A stretch of DNA of 64,000 nt from Sedimentitalea arenosa (GCF_016428585.1 NZ_JAELVR010000005.1:244594-308593), one strand, 5' to 3'; counted from the stretch's first letter, positions 36,045 through 46,413 are shown. Made by a program: numbers and translations. The notes: generated by a model not told the origin, from the sequence alone.

Positions 36045-36296
36045 CTACTCGCAGAGCTCCGTCAACAGCCATTCCGCGCGCTCGACATGTGTGCGGGCTA
36101 CTGCGAGCTTTGTCTCCAAGCGAGCTTTCTTTTCGGCGGAATGCGCGAAGGCGATCTCTGCCTCAAGCTCTTCGATCTTTCGCTTGAGCTTGGCCAGAAC
36201 TTTCTCGACGTGGCTCGGCTTGATTTCGCTCGCCTTCCCACATTCGAGGCGTTCGTTGTAGTCCACCACCTTGGCTGCAAGTTTCTTCAAGCCCAT
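36045..36296 (-). CDS. Small coiled-coil protein of unknown function
   Basis: 83 residues from ATG 36296, supported by GGAG nine bases upstream; an earlier in-frame ATG at 36413 would overlap the phosphate-transporter gene. The chain is highly charged and helical (MGLKKLAAKVVDYNERLECG, then VEKVLAKLKRKIEELEAEIA, ending in RTHVERAEWLLTELCE), with regular leucine/isoleucine spacing for a coiled-coil dimer. I do not recognise a characterised family. It follows the Na/Pi cotransporter gene on the same strand, about 45 bases downstream, so the two may be cotranscribed. Confidence 0.7.
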   Translation of the reverse strand: MGLKKLAAKVVDYNERLECGKASEIKPSHVEKVLAKLKRKIEELEAEIAFAHSAEKKARLETKLAVARTHVERAEWLLTELCE

Positions 36297-36339
36297 TTGC
36301 GCGACTCCAAATTTTCCAAGGCTTTTTCCCGGGTCAGTT

Positions 36340-38190
36340 TCATGACGTTTTCGCAGGGGCTTTCGCTGACGCGCCCGGCATCGACCGAGGGCCCGCATCA
36401 CCCGTGCTTTCATCTATCTCTTCTTCGTCGAGCGACAGGAGGCTTTCGACTTCGGCCATGGAACTGTCGCGTTCGACGTAGTAGCTGCGGGCGGCCTCGA
36501 TCAATTGGCGCATCGCTCCGTATGCATAACCCGAGTCATTCATGAAAGACGTCGCCGCACCCGGGCTGAGGTCGCCGGCACGGATCAGTTCATCCACGCG
36601 ATGCGTGGTCTGGCGCATGGCATCCTCGATCTGGGCGCGCTCCTGATCCAGCCACAGCCCACTGCGGTCCTCTGGCGCGGCAAGCTCCATTTTCCTGATT
36701 TCCACCGCGATCCGCGCGATTTCGCTCCTGAGGCTGTCATACAGTTCGGTGACGGCCCCCTTGGGACGCGTGGTGTAGTTCAGGACGTTCTTGCGCAAGT
36801 GTTTGATGGACTTGACCGCCTGAACAATATCGGTCGCGACGTCGCGCAGTTCATAGACCCGGTCGGCGATCTCGGGGGGCAGTCGCTTGTCTCCGGCACG
36901 TGTCGCGAACTCGACGATGGCGGAATAGATCGTCTTGACCCTGGTTTCATACGCGTCGGCAAGGTCAAGGTCCAACGGGGCGCGGCTCTTGCGGACCGTC
37001 GCCGCGATGTTGTCCGTTGCGAAGATCTCGGTCTGGTGCAGGTTGAGTCCATGCAGGATCAGTTCGATCGCGTTCTCATAGAGGTGAAGAACTTCCTTGC
37101 TCAGAGCGATTTCGAGCGTTTGCGGAAATTCGTCCACGGCTTCGTTCAGATACCGAGGTCGACTGACATCCGGCTGGGGAGCCGGGATACGACGTTCGAG
37201 CAGCGCGACCAGCCGTTGCAGAAACGGCAGCATGAGAGCGACCCCGAGGACATTGAATATCGTGTGGAAAACCGCCAGTTTCAGCGCGTAGTCATCCGGA
37301 GTGATCCCGACCAGGCCGCTGATCGCGTCGACCATGTCGCGCAGTTGGCCAATGAAGATCAGGGCGACGCCAGCAGTCAGGGTATTGAAAATCAGGTGCG
37401 CCAACGCGAGGCGCTTGCCCTGATGGTTCGCGCCGAGCGAGCCGATGATCGCCGTGATGGTGGTGCCGATGTTGGCGCCAATCGCCAGCGCCAGCGCGTT
37501 CTCATAGCTGATCTGTCCGGCGGCGAGAGCTGTCAGGATAAGCACCATCGTTGCGTGGCTGGACTGCATGACCACAGTCGCGAAGGTGCCGACGAGCGAA
37601 TAGACGACCAGACCGATCAATCCCGACAGTGCAAAGCGTGTCAGGTCGATCTGGTCCTTGAACGCGTCAAAACCCTCTTTCATGTGGTGGATGCCAAGGA
37701 ACAGGAACCCGAGGCCGGCGAGCGCATAGCCGATCCCCCTCAGGGGCTTGGATTTCTGAAACACAAGGACGATGCTGAGCGCGATCATCGGCATGGCATA
37801 GGCCGCGATGTTCACCTTGAGCCCGAGCCCCGCAACCAGCCAAGCGCCGGTGGTTGTCCCTATGTTGGCACCAAAGATGATCCCCACACCCCCGATCAGA
37901 GAAATCAACCCGGCGCTGAGAAAGGATATTGTGATCACGGAGACGAGAGAGCTGGACTGCAGCAGGCTGGTGGCGACGATCCCGAAGCCGATCGCACGCG
38001 GAGTTGTTGCTGTCGCGCGGGCGAGAAGCTGTTCCAGCGTGCCGCCCCCGAACAGCTTGAAGCCGTCCTCCAGCATCAGCATTCCAAACAAGAAGATAGC
38101 GACGCCGGCTGCGATCTCCTGAGCGTCCGGACTGAGCCAGAATGTCACCAGAAGTGCGCCGATCACGACCGGAAGATAGTAGCGAGTCAT
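36340..38190 (-). CDS. Na/Pi cotransporter family protein with PhoU-like tail
   Basis: 616 residues from ATG 38190; GTG 38241 would add 17 residues and neither start has a good ribosome site. Two Na_Pi_cotrans repeats are visible, each with the QSS signature: ATSLLQSSSLVSVITISFLS and VVMQSSHATMVLILTALAAG. Between and after them lie GANIGTTTGAWLV and GANIGTTITAIIGSLG. From about residue 340 a cytoplasmic helical PhoU-like domain follows (ALSKEVLHLYENAIELILHG), ending in an Ala/Pro-rich tail. It imports phosphate with sodium. It is divergent from a PiT gene, giving two unrelated phosphate transporters back to back. Confidence 0.9.
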   Translation of the reverse strand: MTRYYLPVVIGALLVTFWLSPDAQEIAAGVAIFLFGMLMLEDGFKLFGGGTLEQLLARATATTPRAIGFGIVATSLLQSSSLVSVITISFLSAGLISLIGGVGIIFGANIGTTTGAWLVAGLGLKVNIAAYAMPMIALSIVLVFQKSKPLRGIGYALAGLGFLFLGIHHMKEGFDAFKDQIDLTRFALSGLIGLVVYSLVGTFATVVMQSSHATMVLILTALAAGQISYENALALAIGANIGTTITAIIGSLGANHQGKRLALAHLIFNTLTAGVALIFIGQLRDMVDAISGLVGITPDDYALKLAVFHTIFNVLGVALMLPFLQRLVALLERRIPAPQPDVSRPRYLNEAVDEFPQTLEIALSKEVLHLYENAIELILHGLNLHQTEIFATDNIAATVRKSRAPLDLDLADAYETRVKTIYSAIVEFATRAGDKRLPPEIADRVYELRDVATDIVQAVKSIKHLRKNVLNYTTRPKGAVTELYDSLRSEIARIAVEIRKMELAAPEDRSGLWLDQERAQIEDAMRQTTHRVDELIRAGDLSPGAATSFMNDSGYAYGAMRQLIEAARSYYVERDSSMAEVESLLSLDEEEIDESTGDAGPRSMPGASAKAPAKTS

Positions 38191-38433
38191 GCCGGCGAAC
38201 CAGACGGAACCAACCGTTCCCGCAACAAGGTCGGGCACCACAGGAATGGAGAAGACCGACCGAAGGTGCAGCTGTTTTGTCCCTCCTCCTCTCTCAAGTC
38301 AGTCTCCCTGAACACCGTTGCGCAATAGAGACATAAGGCCCGCCTTGTCGTCTGTCTTTGACGTGGCTCACATTCAACCTCGGGAATCTGTAGATGATCG
38401 CTCCATCCATTGCGAAGCTTGGGGGGACGCATT

Positions 38434-39999
38434 GTGTTGAAAACCGAAAACGTCGAAAGCGCTGTTCAACGAAACCGCGATGAGCTGTTCCGCTTCGGAA
38501 CGGCCCTGATCTTCATCGTGGGCATCATGCTGTTCACCATCGTACGGACCGATGGCGGCATCGACGGCATCCTTCTGGTCGCGGCAGCCATGATCGGTGG
38601 GTACATGGCGATGAACATCGGCGCGAACGATGTCGCGAACAATGTCGGCCCGGCCGTCGGATCGCATGCCATAACGCTGACCGGAGCGATCGTGATCGCG
38701 GCCTTTTTCGAAGCCGGGGGGGCCTTGATCGCGGGGGGCGATGTCGTTGGAACGATCAAGAGCGGGATCATCGACCCTGAACTGGTCGCCGATCGCGACA
38801 CGTTCATCTGGCTGATGATCGCCGCCCTGCTCGCCGCCGCGGTCTGGCTGAACTTCGCGACCGTGGTTGGCGCCCCGGTGTCGACCACGCATTCCATCGT
38901 CGGCGGGGTGCTCGGAGCAGGCATCGCGTCGGCGGGCTGGGGGATCGCGGATTGGTCGGTCGTGGGAAAGATCGCCGCAAGCTGGGTGATTTCGCCGCTC
39001 ATGGGCGGGCTCATTGCGGCTGGTTTCCTGTATGTGATCAAGCGCACCATCACCTACAAGCGAGACGTGCTCGGCGCGGCAAACCGCATGGTTCCGGTGT
39101 TCGTCGCGATCATGGCCTGGGCTTTCACCACCTATCTGATTCTGAAGGGCGTGAAGAAGATCGTCAGCGTGTCCTTTCCGGTCGCATTTCTGGTTGGTCT
39201 GGGGTTGGCCGGTGCCGTCTATGTGCTCATGCGCCCCTACATCGCGCACCGCACCGTCGCGCTTGAAAACCACAAGGCCAGCGTCAACGACCTGTTCACG
39301 GTGCCCCTGATCTTCGCGGCGGCACTGTTGAGCTTTGCACATGGCGCCAATGACGTGGCCAACGCGGTTGGTCCGCTGGCCGGCATCAACGATGCCATTG
39401 TCGGCGGTGGCGTGACCACCAGTGCTGCCATCCCCATTTGGGTCATGGCGGTGGGTGCGATCGGCATCGCCCTGGGTCTGGCGCTCTATGGGCCGAAACT
39501 GATCCGGACGGTCGGAAGCGAGATCACCGAACTGGACAAGACACGAGCCTTTTGTATCGCGCTGGCTGCGGCAATCACGGTCATCATCGCCTCGCAACTG
39601 GGCTTGCCCGTCAGTTCGACCCATATCGCCGTCGGTGGAGTCTTCGGCGTCGGGTTCCTGCGCGAATACATCAAATCCAGCTATGCAAACATGCTGGAAC
39701 AGATACGAGACCATCATGCAAACCATGATCCCGAGGCCGTGGACGAGTTTCTCGCCCGGTTCGAGGCGGCCGATGTGGCGATGAAGGGCGAGATGCTGCG
39801 TAACATGAAGGCACAGGACTCACAGGATCGCCTGCTGGGAAAGCGCGAAAGACGCGACCTCGGTCGTGTGCATCGCGTTGAACTGGTCAAGCGCAACCTT
39901 CTGCTGCGTATCGCGGCGGCATGGATCGTCACGGTCCCGGTCGCCGCGGTCCTCGCGGCGATGTTCTTTTTCATGTTGCGCGGGATGCTCTTGCCTTGA
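38434..39999 (+). CDS. pit: PiT-family inorganic phosphate transporter
   Basis: 521 residues from GTG 38434, which has GGGGGG seven bases upstream. The two PiT signatures are present: GANDVANNVGPAVGSHAI and FAHGANDVANAVGPLAG, with VVGAPVSTTHSIVGGVLGAG and GLPVSSTHIAVGGVFGVGFL. About 12 membrane helices are expected, interrupted near the C-terminus by a soluble stretch (HDPEAVDEFLARFEAADVAM) before a final helix. It performs low-affinity, proton-coupled phosphate uptake. The 38191-38433 gap shared with the Na/Pi gene should hold both promoters; I could not identify a convincing Pho box. Confidence 0.92.
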   Translation: MLKTENVESAVQRNRDELFRFGTALIFIVGIMLFTIVRTDGGIDGILLVAAAMIGGYMAMNIGANDVANNVGPAVGSHAITLTGAIVIAAFFEAGGALIAGGDVVGTIKSGIIDPELVADRDTFIWLMIAALLAAAVWLNFATVVGAPVSTTHSIVGGVLGAGIASAGWGIADWSVVGKIAASWVISPLMGGLIAAGFLYVIKRTITYKRDVLGAANRMVPVFVAIMAWAFTTYLILKGVKKIVSVSFPVAFLVGLGLAGAVYVLMRPYIAHRTVALENHKASVNDLFTVPLIFAAALLSFAHGANDVANAVGPLAGINDAIVGGGVTTSAAIPIWVMAVGAIGIALGLALYGPKLIRTVGSEITELDKTRAFCIALAAAITVIIASQLGLPVSSTHIAVGGVFGVGFLREYIKSSYANMLEQIRDHHANHDPEAVDEFLARFEAADVAMKGEMLRNMKAQDSQDRLLGKRERRDLGRVHRVELVKRNLLLRIAAAWIVTVPVAAVLAAMFFFMLRGMLLP

Positions 40000-40416
40000 A
40001 CACCGGTTGTATCAGACGAGTTTGAACCCTTTTCAGCGACAACATCGACTGCGGATCTTGCGCCCGGAAGGGTTTGTGCCACTCGGCAAGAACAGCAGTT
40101 TCAGTGGCTCGGTCGCATGCTCTCGCAGCGCGAACAGGTCGCGGGCAACGAACGTATGGTATCAATCCACGCAGACACTCTGTTATATGGCTTTTCAGGA
40201 CAGGGATGGAACGTCTCATGTGCTCCAAAGATGCCAAGCCACCCTGCCCGCTCCACCGTCCATTCATCTGACCGAGCGGAGGAGCGACCTGCAAACGTAG
40301 GTACGCGGCGAGCCCTTCAAGCACGCAAGAGTTCTCAAAAGCTGTTCCCGCGGAATTGAGAATCGCGGCTTGCGTACCGTTTGCCAACAACGCTGCTATG
40401 GGTCACTTTAGCACGC
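40000..40416. other. Intergenic region before the cox locus
   Basis: 417 bases with no gene I can support; open frames here are short and show no recognisable motifs. It should contain the promoter of the MHYT-LytTR regulator and the 3' end of the PiT transcript. G+C is a little lower than in the genes, with an irregular sequence that may be a decayed gene. Confidence 0.45.
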
Positions 40417-41574
40417 ATGGATATCCTGCAAGCAGATCACGATGCACTCCTTGTCGTCATGTCCGGCGTTGTCGCGCTGGTTGCCGGCTTTACCGGGCTG
40501 TCCTTGACTCGTGACTTGTCTCGCAAGCCGGTTCTCCAAAGGCAGATTTCGATCGCACTCGCCTCGATCGCATTGGGCGGCGGTATATGGTCCATGCATT
40601 TCGTCGCGATGCTGGGTTTGGAACTGCCCGTTCTATTCTACTACGATGCCGCGATCACGCTTGTTTCCGCGCTCACGGCGATACTGATCGTCGGCGCTGC
40701 CCTGCTCTTGCTGCATTTCGTAAAACGTACACCTCGCGTGATCACTGCGGCGGGTGGGATCGTCGGCGTCGGCATCCTCGGGATGCATTACATCGGCATG
40801 GCGGGGCTACAGCTTTGTCGACCGATCTATACGCCCTTCGGCATCATCTTCTCTTCCGTCGTGGCGATCTGCCTGTGCATCGCGGCCTTCTGGATCGCCT
40901 ACGGGCGCCGCCAGAAGCGCAACATCGTTCTTGGAACGATCTGCTTCGCTATCGCTGTTGTCTCGGTCCATTTCCTCGCGATGGCCGGAACGAGTTTCGT
41001 TGTGGTCCCAAGTCGGAACGAGTTCGGCCCAACCATGAGCAACGAGGTCCTTGCCCTCGGCGTGATCCTGTCGAGCTTCGTCCTGTTCGGCACGTTCCTG
41101 TGGGTCAGCGTCACCTACCTGGTGGTGGAGGAGAGCGAGGACGGTTCGAACAGGGATGACGCCCCTGCCCCTGCCCCTGCACTTGCAGCGGAAACGGGTT
41201 CAGCGACACCCATTTTTCCCGGCCTCCAGATCCCTTGCGAGCGCGACGGCACGCGTATCTTCATTTCGCCTGCTGATGTTGCATTGGTGCGGGCCGATGG
41301 GCATTACACCCAAGTTTACACCGAGCAGGACCGGCTGTTTTGTGTCTGGCCGATTACCGAAGCCTCCAAGCGGCTTGTCCCGGCCGGGTTTCTTCAGACC
41401 CATCGAAGCTATCTGGTCAATCCGGGCAAGGTCTCCCGCTTCGAGCGGGAAAAGGACAAAGGGCGCTGCATCTTTTCAGCCTATGATTTGCCGCCCGCTC
41501 CGGTGAGTCGTTCGAAGCTGAAGTTCATCCAGGACGCCCTGAGCGCGCAGCCCGGCGCAGTTCATGTCGCCTGA
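40417..41574 (+). CDS. MHYT-LytTR membrane regulator, CoxC/CoxH-like
   Basis: 385 residues from ATG 40417 (a TTG at 40381 is possible). Seven membrane helices carry three MHYT-type motifs (SMHFVAML, GMHYIGMAG, SVHFLAMAG), thought to bind a metal and sense a diatomic gas. The C-terminal 100 residues are a LytTR DNA-binding domain (FISPADVALVRADGHYTQVY; FLQTHRSYLVNPGKVSRFER). This exact architecture is that of CoxC and CoxH in the Oligotropha carboxidovorans cox cluster, and its place just before coxM matches coxC. It likely activates the CO dehydrogenase operon in response to CO; inferred from homology and position. Confidence 0.88.
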   Translation: MDILQADHDALLVVMSGVVALVAGFTGLSLTRDLSRKPVLQRQISIALASIALGGGIWSMHFVAMLGLELPVLFYYDAAITLVSALTAILIVGAALLLLHFVKRTPRVITAAGGIVGVGILGMHYIGMAGLQLCRPIYTPFGIIFSSVVAICLCIAAFWIAYGRRQKRNIVLGTICFAIAVVSVHFLAMAGTSFVVVPSRNEFGPTMSNEVLALGVILSSFVLFGTFLWVSVTYLVVEESEDGSNRDDAPAPAPALAAETGSATPIFPGLQIPCERDGTRIFISPADVALVRADGHYTQVYTEQDRLFCVWPITEASKRLVPAGFLQTHRSYLVNPGKVSRFEREKDKGRCIFSAYDLPPAPVSRSKLKFIQDALSAQPGAVHVA

Positions 41575-41618
41575 GGCGCATTTCGTGCAAAACCGCTGTT
41601 ATTGATGATATTTTGCGG

Positions 41619-41636
41619 GCGGCGACATTCCGCCGC
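41619..41636. promoter_or_regulatory. Small palindrome in the coxM upstream region
   Basis: GCGGCG / CGCCGC with a six-base loop, inside the 112-base gap between the regulator and coxM. It could be part of an operator or a leader hairpin. No LytTR direct-repeat site could be identified with confidence. Confidence 0.3.
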
Positions 41637-41686
41637 ATGCATGGTCCCCCTCAACAAGAACGACCGCTTTTTGGGAGGAGAGCCGA

Positions 41687-42541
41687 ATGATACCAGCGGC
41701 ATTTGAATATCATCGTCCCCAGGACATGGCCGAGGTTCTGGCCGTGCTCGAGGAACACGGAGACGAAGCGCGCGTGATGGCAGGCGGGCACAGCCTGATC
41801 CCGATGATGAAACTGCGCATGGCCGACGTGCCCCACTTGATCGATCTGCAGGATGTCGGCGGTTTGTCGAACATCGACATTGGCGATGACAGCATCCGCA
41901 TTGGCGCCATGGTGACCCAGGCTGCCATTATCGATCACGAAGGGCTCGGAGCGGTGGCTCCAATCCTGCGCGAGGCGGCCCTGCAGATCGCCGATCCGCA
42001 GGTGCGCTACATGGGCACTGTCGGCGGCAATGTCGCCAACGGCGATCCCGGCAACGACATGCCGGGCCTGATGCAATGCCTCGATGCCACCTTCACTGTC
42101 GTTGGTCCGGAGGGAGAACGCGACATTCCGGCCCGTGAGTTCTACGAGGCGGCCTACATGACCGCGCGGGAAGATGACGAGGTTCTGACCAGCGTCACGA
42201 TCCCGCTGCCGAGGGGCGGATACGCCTATGAAAAGCAGAAGCGGAAGATCGGTGACTATGCCACCGCCGCCGCGGCTGTTCAGATCGAGAATGATGGGGG
42301 CACCTGCGCCTCTGTCGCCATCGCGATGACGAACCTGAGCGACACACCGGTCTACTCCGAAGCGGCCGGAGCCGCCCTCGTGGGCACGTCCGTCGACGAT
42401 GTCGCGATCAAGGCGGCTGTTGCGGCCATGCTGGGCGACATCGATCCGACGGAGGACAACCGCGGTCCGGTCGCGTTCAAGAAACACGTGGCTGGCGTGA
42501 TCCTGCGCCGCGCCATCGAGCGCGCCTGGTCGCGCGCGTAA
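41687..42541 (+). CDS. coxM: CO dehydrogenase medium (FAD) subunit
   Basis: 284 residues, near the 288 of Oligotropha CoxM. FAD motifs are intact: MAGGHSLIPMMKLRMADVPH and YMGTVGGNVANGDPGNDMPG, and the C-terminal flavoprotein domain continues with YAYEKQKRKIGDYATAAAAV, typical of form I CoxM. GGGAGGAG precedes the ATG. It accepts electrons from CoxS and passes them to quinone at the membrane. First structural gene of coxMSL. Confidence 0.96.
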   Translation: MIPAAFEYHRPQDMAEVLAVLEEHGDEARVMAGGHSLIPMMKLRMADVPHLIDLQDVGGLSNIDIGDDSIRIGAMVTQAAIIDHEGLGAVAPILREAALQIADPQVRYMGTVGGNVANGDPGNDMPGLMQCLDATFTVVGPEGERDIPAREFYEAAYMTAREDDEVLTSVTIPLPRGGYAYEKQKRKIGDYATAAAAVQIENDGGTCASVAIAMTNLSDTPVYSEAAGAALVGTSVDDVAIKAAVAAMLGDIDPTEDNRGPVAFKKHVAGVILRRAIERAWSRA

Positions 42542-42553
42542 GGGAGGGGTCAC

Positions 42554-43048
42554 ATGTCAAACAAGATGCACATCAAGCTGAAGGTGAACGGCAAGGACGA
42601 GGAATTCCTGGCCGATCCGCGCGAACTGCTGATCTATACGCTGCGCGAGCGGCTGAACATCACCGGACCCCACATCGGATGCGAAACGTCGCATTGCGGC
42701 GCCTGTACCGTGACCATCGATGGCAAGTCGGTCAAGGCCTGTACGATGTTCGTGGCACAGGCCAGCGGCAAGGAGATCACCACCATTGAAGGCATTGGGG
42801 GACCGGATGACCTGCATCCGCTGCAAACCGCCTTCAAGGAGCACCACGGGCTTCAGTGCGGCTATTGCACACCCGGGATGATCACCCGTGCGGCAAAACT
42901 GCTTGAGGAAAACCCGAACCCCACCGAAGAGGAAATCCGCTTCGGCATGGCCGGCAATATCTGCCGCTGCACCGGTTACCAGAACATCATCAAGTCGATT
43001 CAGGCCGCTGCGGCCGAGATGAATGCAGCCAAGGAGGCCGCGGAATGA
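42554..43048 (+). CDS. coxS: CO dehydrogenase small (2Fe-2S) subunit
   Basis: 164 residues. Both iron-sulfur sites are complete: [20 protein letters not shown] with its distal Cys in KACTMF, and [20 protein letters not shown] followed by [16 protein letters not shown]. It wires the Mo-Cu site to FAD. The stop overlaps the coxL ATG (43045-43048), and AAGGGAGG precedes its own start. Confidence 0.96.
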   Translation: MSNKMHIKLKVNGKDEEFLADPRELLIYTLRERLNITGPHIGCETSHCGACTVTIDGKSVKACTMFVAQASGKEITTIEGIGGPDDLHPLQTAFKEHHGLQCGYCTPGMITRAAKLLEENPNPTEEEIRFGMAGNICRCTGYQNIIKSIQAAAAEMNAAKEAAE

Positions 43049-45471
43049 AGGACGAAGTCACACGCGAAGACCGCGTCGCCAACCTGAAGGGACTGGGGTG
43101 CTCGCGCAAGCGGGTCGAGGATGCTCGCTTCACCCAGGGCAAGGGAAACTACGTCGACGACATCAAGCTGGACGGGATGCTGTTCGGTGACTTCGTCCGC
43201 TCGCCCTATGCGCACGCACGGATCAAGAGCATCGACACCGCCGCCGCGCTGGAAGTCCCGGGCGTTCTGGCCGTCCTGACCGCTGCCGACCTCGAACCGC
43301 TGGGCCTGCATTGGATGCCGACGCTTGCCGGCGACAAGCAGATGGTTCTGGCGGATGGCAAGGTGCTGTTCCAGGGTCAGGAAGTCGCCTTTGTCGTCGC
43401 CGAAGATCGCTATGCAGCTGCCGATGGCATCGAGGCGGTCGAGGTCGATTACGAAGAGCTTCCGGTGATCGTCAATCCTTTCGAGGCTTTGAAATCGGAT
43501 GTGGTCCTGCGCGAGGACCTCGTGGCTGAAGACGGCTCCATCCCGCCGGGCGCCCATGGGCCGCGCAAGCACCACAACCACATCTTCACCTGGGAAGCCG
43601 GTGACAAGGGCCCGACAGACGAGGTGATCGCCAATGCCGAGGTCGTCGCAGAGGAGTCGATGTACTATCACCGGACACATCCCTGCCCGCTGGAAACCTG
43701 CGGCTGCGTGGCCTCGATGGACAAGGTCAACGGCAAGCTGACACTCTGGGGCACGTTCCAGGCACCACATGCAATCCGCACGATCGTATCGCTGATCTCC
43801 GGGATCGAAGAACACAACATCCGTGTGATTTCGCCCGACATCGGTGGCGGGTTCGGAAACAAGGTCGGCGCCTACCCGGGGTACGTCTGCTCGGTCGTGG
43901 CGTCGATCGTGACGGGTAAGCCGGTCAAATGGATCGAAGACCGCATGGACAACCTGATGACCACGGCCTTTGCCCGTGACTATCACATGACGGGTCAGAT
44001 CAGCGCCACGAAGGAGGGCAAGATCACCGGCTTGAAGTGCCATGTGACGGCCGACCATGGCGGGTTCGACGCCTGTGCGGATCCCACCAAGTTCCCGGCC
44101 GGCTTCATGAACATCTGCACGGGCTCCTACGACATCCCGACCGCGTATCTCGAGGTCGATGGCGTCTACACCAACAAGGCCCCCGGAGGCGTCAGCTATC
44201 GCTGTTCCTTCCGCGTGACCGAGGCGGTGTACTTCATCGAACGCATGATCGAAGTGCTTGCTATCAAGCTGAACATGGATGCCGCAGAATTGCGGCGCAT
44301 CAACTTCATCCGAAAGGAGCAGTTCCCCTACACCGCCGCGCTGGGGTGGGAGTATGACAGTGGCGATTACCACACCGCCTGGGACAAGGCGCTCAAGGCC
44401 GTGGACTATGACGGGCTGCGCGCCGAACAGGCGCAGAGGGTCGAGGACTTCAAGGCGGGCAAGACACGCAAGCTGATGGGGATCGGCCTCAGCTTCTTCA
44501 CCGAAATCGTCGGCGCCGGCCCAGTGAAGAACTGCGATATCCTTGGGCTGGGCATGTTCGACAGCTGCGAAATCCGTATCCACCCCACCGGCTCCGCGAT
44601 TGCGCGTCTGGGCACGATTTCCCAGGGCCAGGGCCACGCGACGACCTTCGCGCAGATTCTGGCATCCGAGATTGGACTGCCGGCGGACAGCATAACAATC
44701 GAGGAAGGCGACACCGACACCGCGCCTTACGGGCTGGGAACCTACGGCTCCCGTTCGACCCCGGTTGCCGGTGCGGCCACCGCGATGGCCGGCCGCAAGA
44801 TCCGCGCCAAGGCGCAGATGATCGCGGCTTACCTGCTGGAGGTGCACGACAACGACGTGGAATTCGACGTCGACCGTTTCGTGGTGAAAGGCGCGCCGGA
44901 AAAGTTCAAGACGATGAAGGAAATCGCCTTCGCCGCCTACAATCAGGCCATTCCCGGAATCGAGCCGGGACTGGAAGCGGTCAGCTACTACGACCCGCCC
45001 AACATGACCTATCCCTTCGGGGCCTATATCTGCGTAATGGACATCGACGTCGATACCGGAGTGCCGGAAATCCGCCGCTTCTATGCGCTGGACGACTGCG
45101 GCACACGGATCAACCCGATGATCATCGAAGGCCAGGTGCATGGCGGTCTCACGGAGGCACTCGCCGTCGCTCTGGGGCAAGAGATCGCCTATGACGACAT
45201 GGGGAACGTCAAGACCGGCACGTTGATGGACTTCTTCCTGCCGACGGCTTGGGAAGTGCCGAACTACGAGACGGACTTTACCGTGACACCCTCTCCACAT
45301 CACCCCATCGGGGCGAAAGGTGTGGGCGAAAGCCCACATGTCGGCGGCGTGCCGTGTTTCTCGAACGCGGTGCAGGATGCGTTCCGACCGTTCGGCAACA
45401 CGCATACGAACATGCCGCATGACCATTGGCGGATCTGGCGCACGGCCAATGAACTGGGCTTGCACGACTAG
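43045..45471 (+). CDS. coxL: CO dehydrogenase large subunit, form I
   Basis: 808 residues, essentially the length of Oligotropha CoxL (809). The active-site loop reads [14 protein letters not shown]: the CSFR core that defines form I, with Cys387 positioned to ligate the copper of the Mo-S-Cu centre. The canonical AYxCSFR has Ala where this protein has Ser384. Other landmarks are [60 protein letters not shown] and [10 protein letters not shown], whose Glu762 is the catalytic base. It oxidises CO to CO2. Form I is the version tied to real CO oxidation, so the host is probably a carboxydovore. Confidence 0.97.
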   Translation: MKDEVTREDRVANLKGLGCSRKRVEDARFTQGKGNYVDDIKLDGMLFGDFVRSPYAHARIKSIDTAAALEVPGVLAVLTAADLEPLGLHWMPTLAGDKQMVLADGKVLFQGQEVAFVVAEDRYAAADGIEAVEVDYEELPVIVNPFEALKSDVVLREDLVAEDGSIPPGAHGPRKHHNHIFTWEAGDKGPTDEVIANAEVVAEESMYYHRTHPCPLETCGCVASMDKVNGKLTLWGTFQAPHAIRTIVSLISGIEEHNIRVISPDIGGGFGNKVGAYPGYVCSVVASIVTGKPVKWIEDRMDNLMTTAFARDYHMTGQISATKEGKITGLKCHVTADHGGFDACADPTKFPAGFMNICTGSYDIPTAYLEVDGVYTNKAPGGVSYRCSFRVTEAVYFIERMIEVLAIKLNMDAAELRRINFIRKEQFPYTAALGWEYDSGDYHTAWDKALKAVDYDGLRAEQAQRVEDFKAGKTRKLMGIGLSFFTEIVGAGPVKNCDILGLGMFDSCEIRIHPTGSAIARLGTISQGQGHATTFAQILASEIGLPADSITIEEGDTDTAPYGLGTYGSRSTPVAGAATAMAGRKIRAKAQMIAAYLLEVHDNDVEFDVDRFVVKGAPEKFKTMKEIAFAAYNQAIPGIEPGLEAVSYYDPPNMTYPFGAYICVMDIDVDTGVPEIRRFYALDDCGTRINPMIIEGQVHGGLTEALAVALGQEIAYDDMGNVKTGTLMDFFLPTAWEVPNYETDFTVTPSPHHPIGAKGVGESPHVGGVPCFSNAVQDAFRPFGNTHTNMPHDHWRIWRTANELGLHD

Positions 45472-45485
45472 GTGAAAGCGGCGCG

Positions 45486-45516
45486 CACCCGACCGCCCGA
45501 GACGTTCGGTCGGGTG
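45486..45516 (+). repeat. Intercistronic hairpin between coxL and coxD
   Basis: Perfect 10-bp stem CACCCGACCG / CGGTCGGGTG with an 11-base loop, 15 bases after the coxL stop. It lacks a T-run. Its place fits an mRNA processing or stabilising element that separates the abundant structural-subunit message (MSL) from the accessory genes (DEFG). Confidence 0.65.
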
Positions 45517-45537
45517 CCGCTCTTGCAGGAATTTGAC

Positions 45538-46413
45538 ATGACCTGGACTGACCTTCAGACGGCCCTGGCCGCCGATGGATACGTGGCTTCCGATGATCTC
45601 AGTGTCGCGCTGCATCTCGCACTGACGCTCGGCAGGCCCTTGCTTCTCGAGGGGGCGGCTGGCGTCGGCAAGACCCAGTTGGCGGCCAGCCTCGCGGCGC
45701 AGCAAGACACCAAGCTGATCCGTCTGCAGTGTTACGAAGGGCTTGATGCGGCGCAGGCGATCTACGAGTGGAACTACCAGCGTCAACTCTTGACCATTCG
45801 AGCGGCCGCCGAAGACGGCGAAACCGGCAAGAGCGTCGAAGACCGGATCTTCTCCCGCGAGTTCCTGCTGGAACGCCCGCTGCTCGCGGCCATAACCCAA
45901 GACTCGCCGCCTGTCCTGCTGATCGATGAGATCGACCGGGCCGACGAGGAATTCGAAGCTTACCTGTTGGAAATCCTGTCGGAGTTCCAGATCACGATCC
46001 CCGAACTCGGCACCGTTGCGGCCACCACGAACCCCATCGTGATCCTGACTTCCAATGGCACCCGCGATCTGTCGGACGCACTGCGCCGCCGGTGCCTGTA
46101 TTCCTACGTCGACTATCCCGACCGGCAGACCGAGCTGGCCATCCTCCACGCCCGCTGCGCGGGGATAGAGAAACGATTGGGCGCACAGATCGTCGGCTTT
46201 GTTCAAAAACTCCGCGAGGAAGAGCTCGAGAAGGTTCCCGGCGTTGCCGAGATGCTCGACTTTGCGGCCGCCGTCATGGGACTCGGAATTGCGGACCTGA
46301 CGTCCGATCCGTCGGTGCTGAAACACACGCTCAGCACGCTCCTGAAAACGCAAAGCGACCGCGCGCATATCACGCCCGAGGTCGCGGCTCGCATCGCGGG
46401 GCGCGCCGCATGA
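45538..46413 (+). CDS. coxD: CoxD, MoxR-family AAA ATPase
   Basis: 291 residues from ATG 45538 with AGGA upstream; an in-frame GTG at 45472 would put the intercistronic hairpin inside the gene. Walker A LLLEGAAGVGKTQLAASLAA, RLQCYEGLDAAQAIYEWNYQ, Walker B VLLIDEIDRADEEFEAYLLE and sensor VILTSNGTRDLSDALRRRCL are complete. CoxD is needed to install the sulfur and copper of the CoxL active site. ATGA overlap with coxE. Confidence 0.94.
   Translation: MTWTDLQTALAADGYVASDDLSVALHLALTLGRPLLLEGAAGVGKTQLAASLAAQQDTKLIRLQCYEGLDAAQAIYEWNYQRQLLTIRAAAEDGETGKSVEDRIFSREFLLERPLLAAITQDSPPVLLIDEIDRADEEFEAYLLEILSEFQITIPELGTVAATTNPIVILTSNGTRDLSDALRRRCLYSYVDYPDRQTELAILHARCAGIEKRLGAQIVGFVQKLREEELEKVPGVAEMLDFAAAVMGLGIADLTSDPSVLKHTLSTLLKTQSDRAHITPEVAARIAGRAA

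Noticed and set aside
38191..38433. Pho box between the two phosphate transporters
   Set aside because: CTGTC-like pieces occur but not as properly spaced direct repeats.
43000..46368. Leftward open frame of over 1100 codons opposite coxL and coxD
   Set aside because: It is the antisense shadow of high-G+C coding sequence; coxL and coxD on the + strand have full family motifs.
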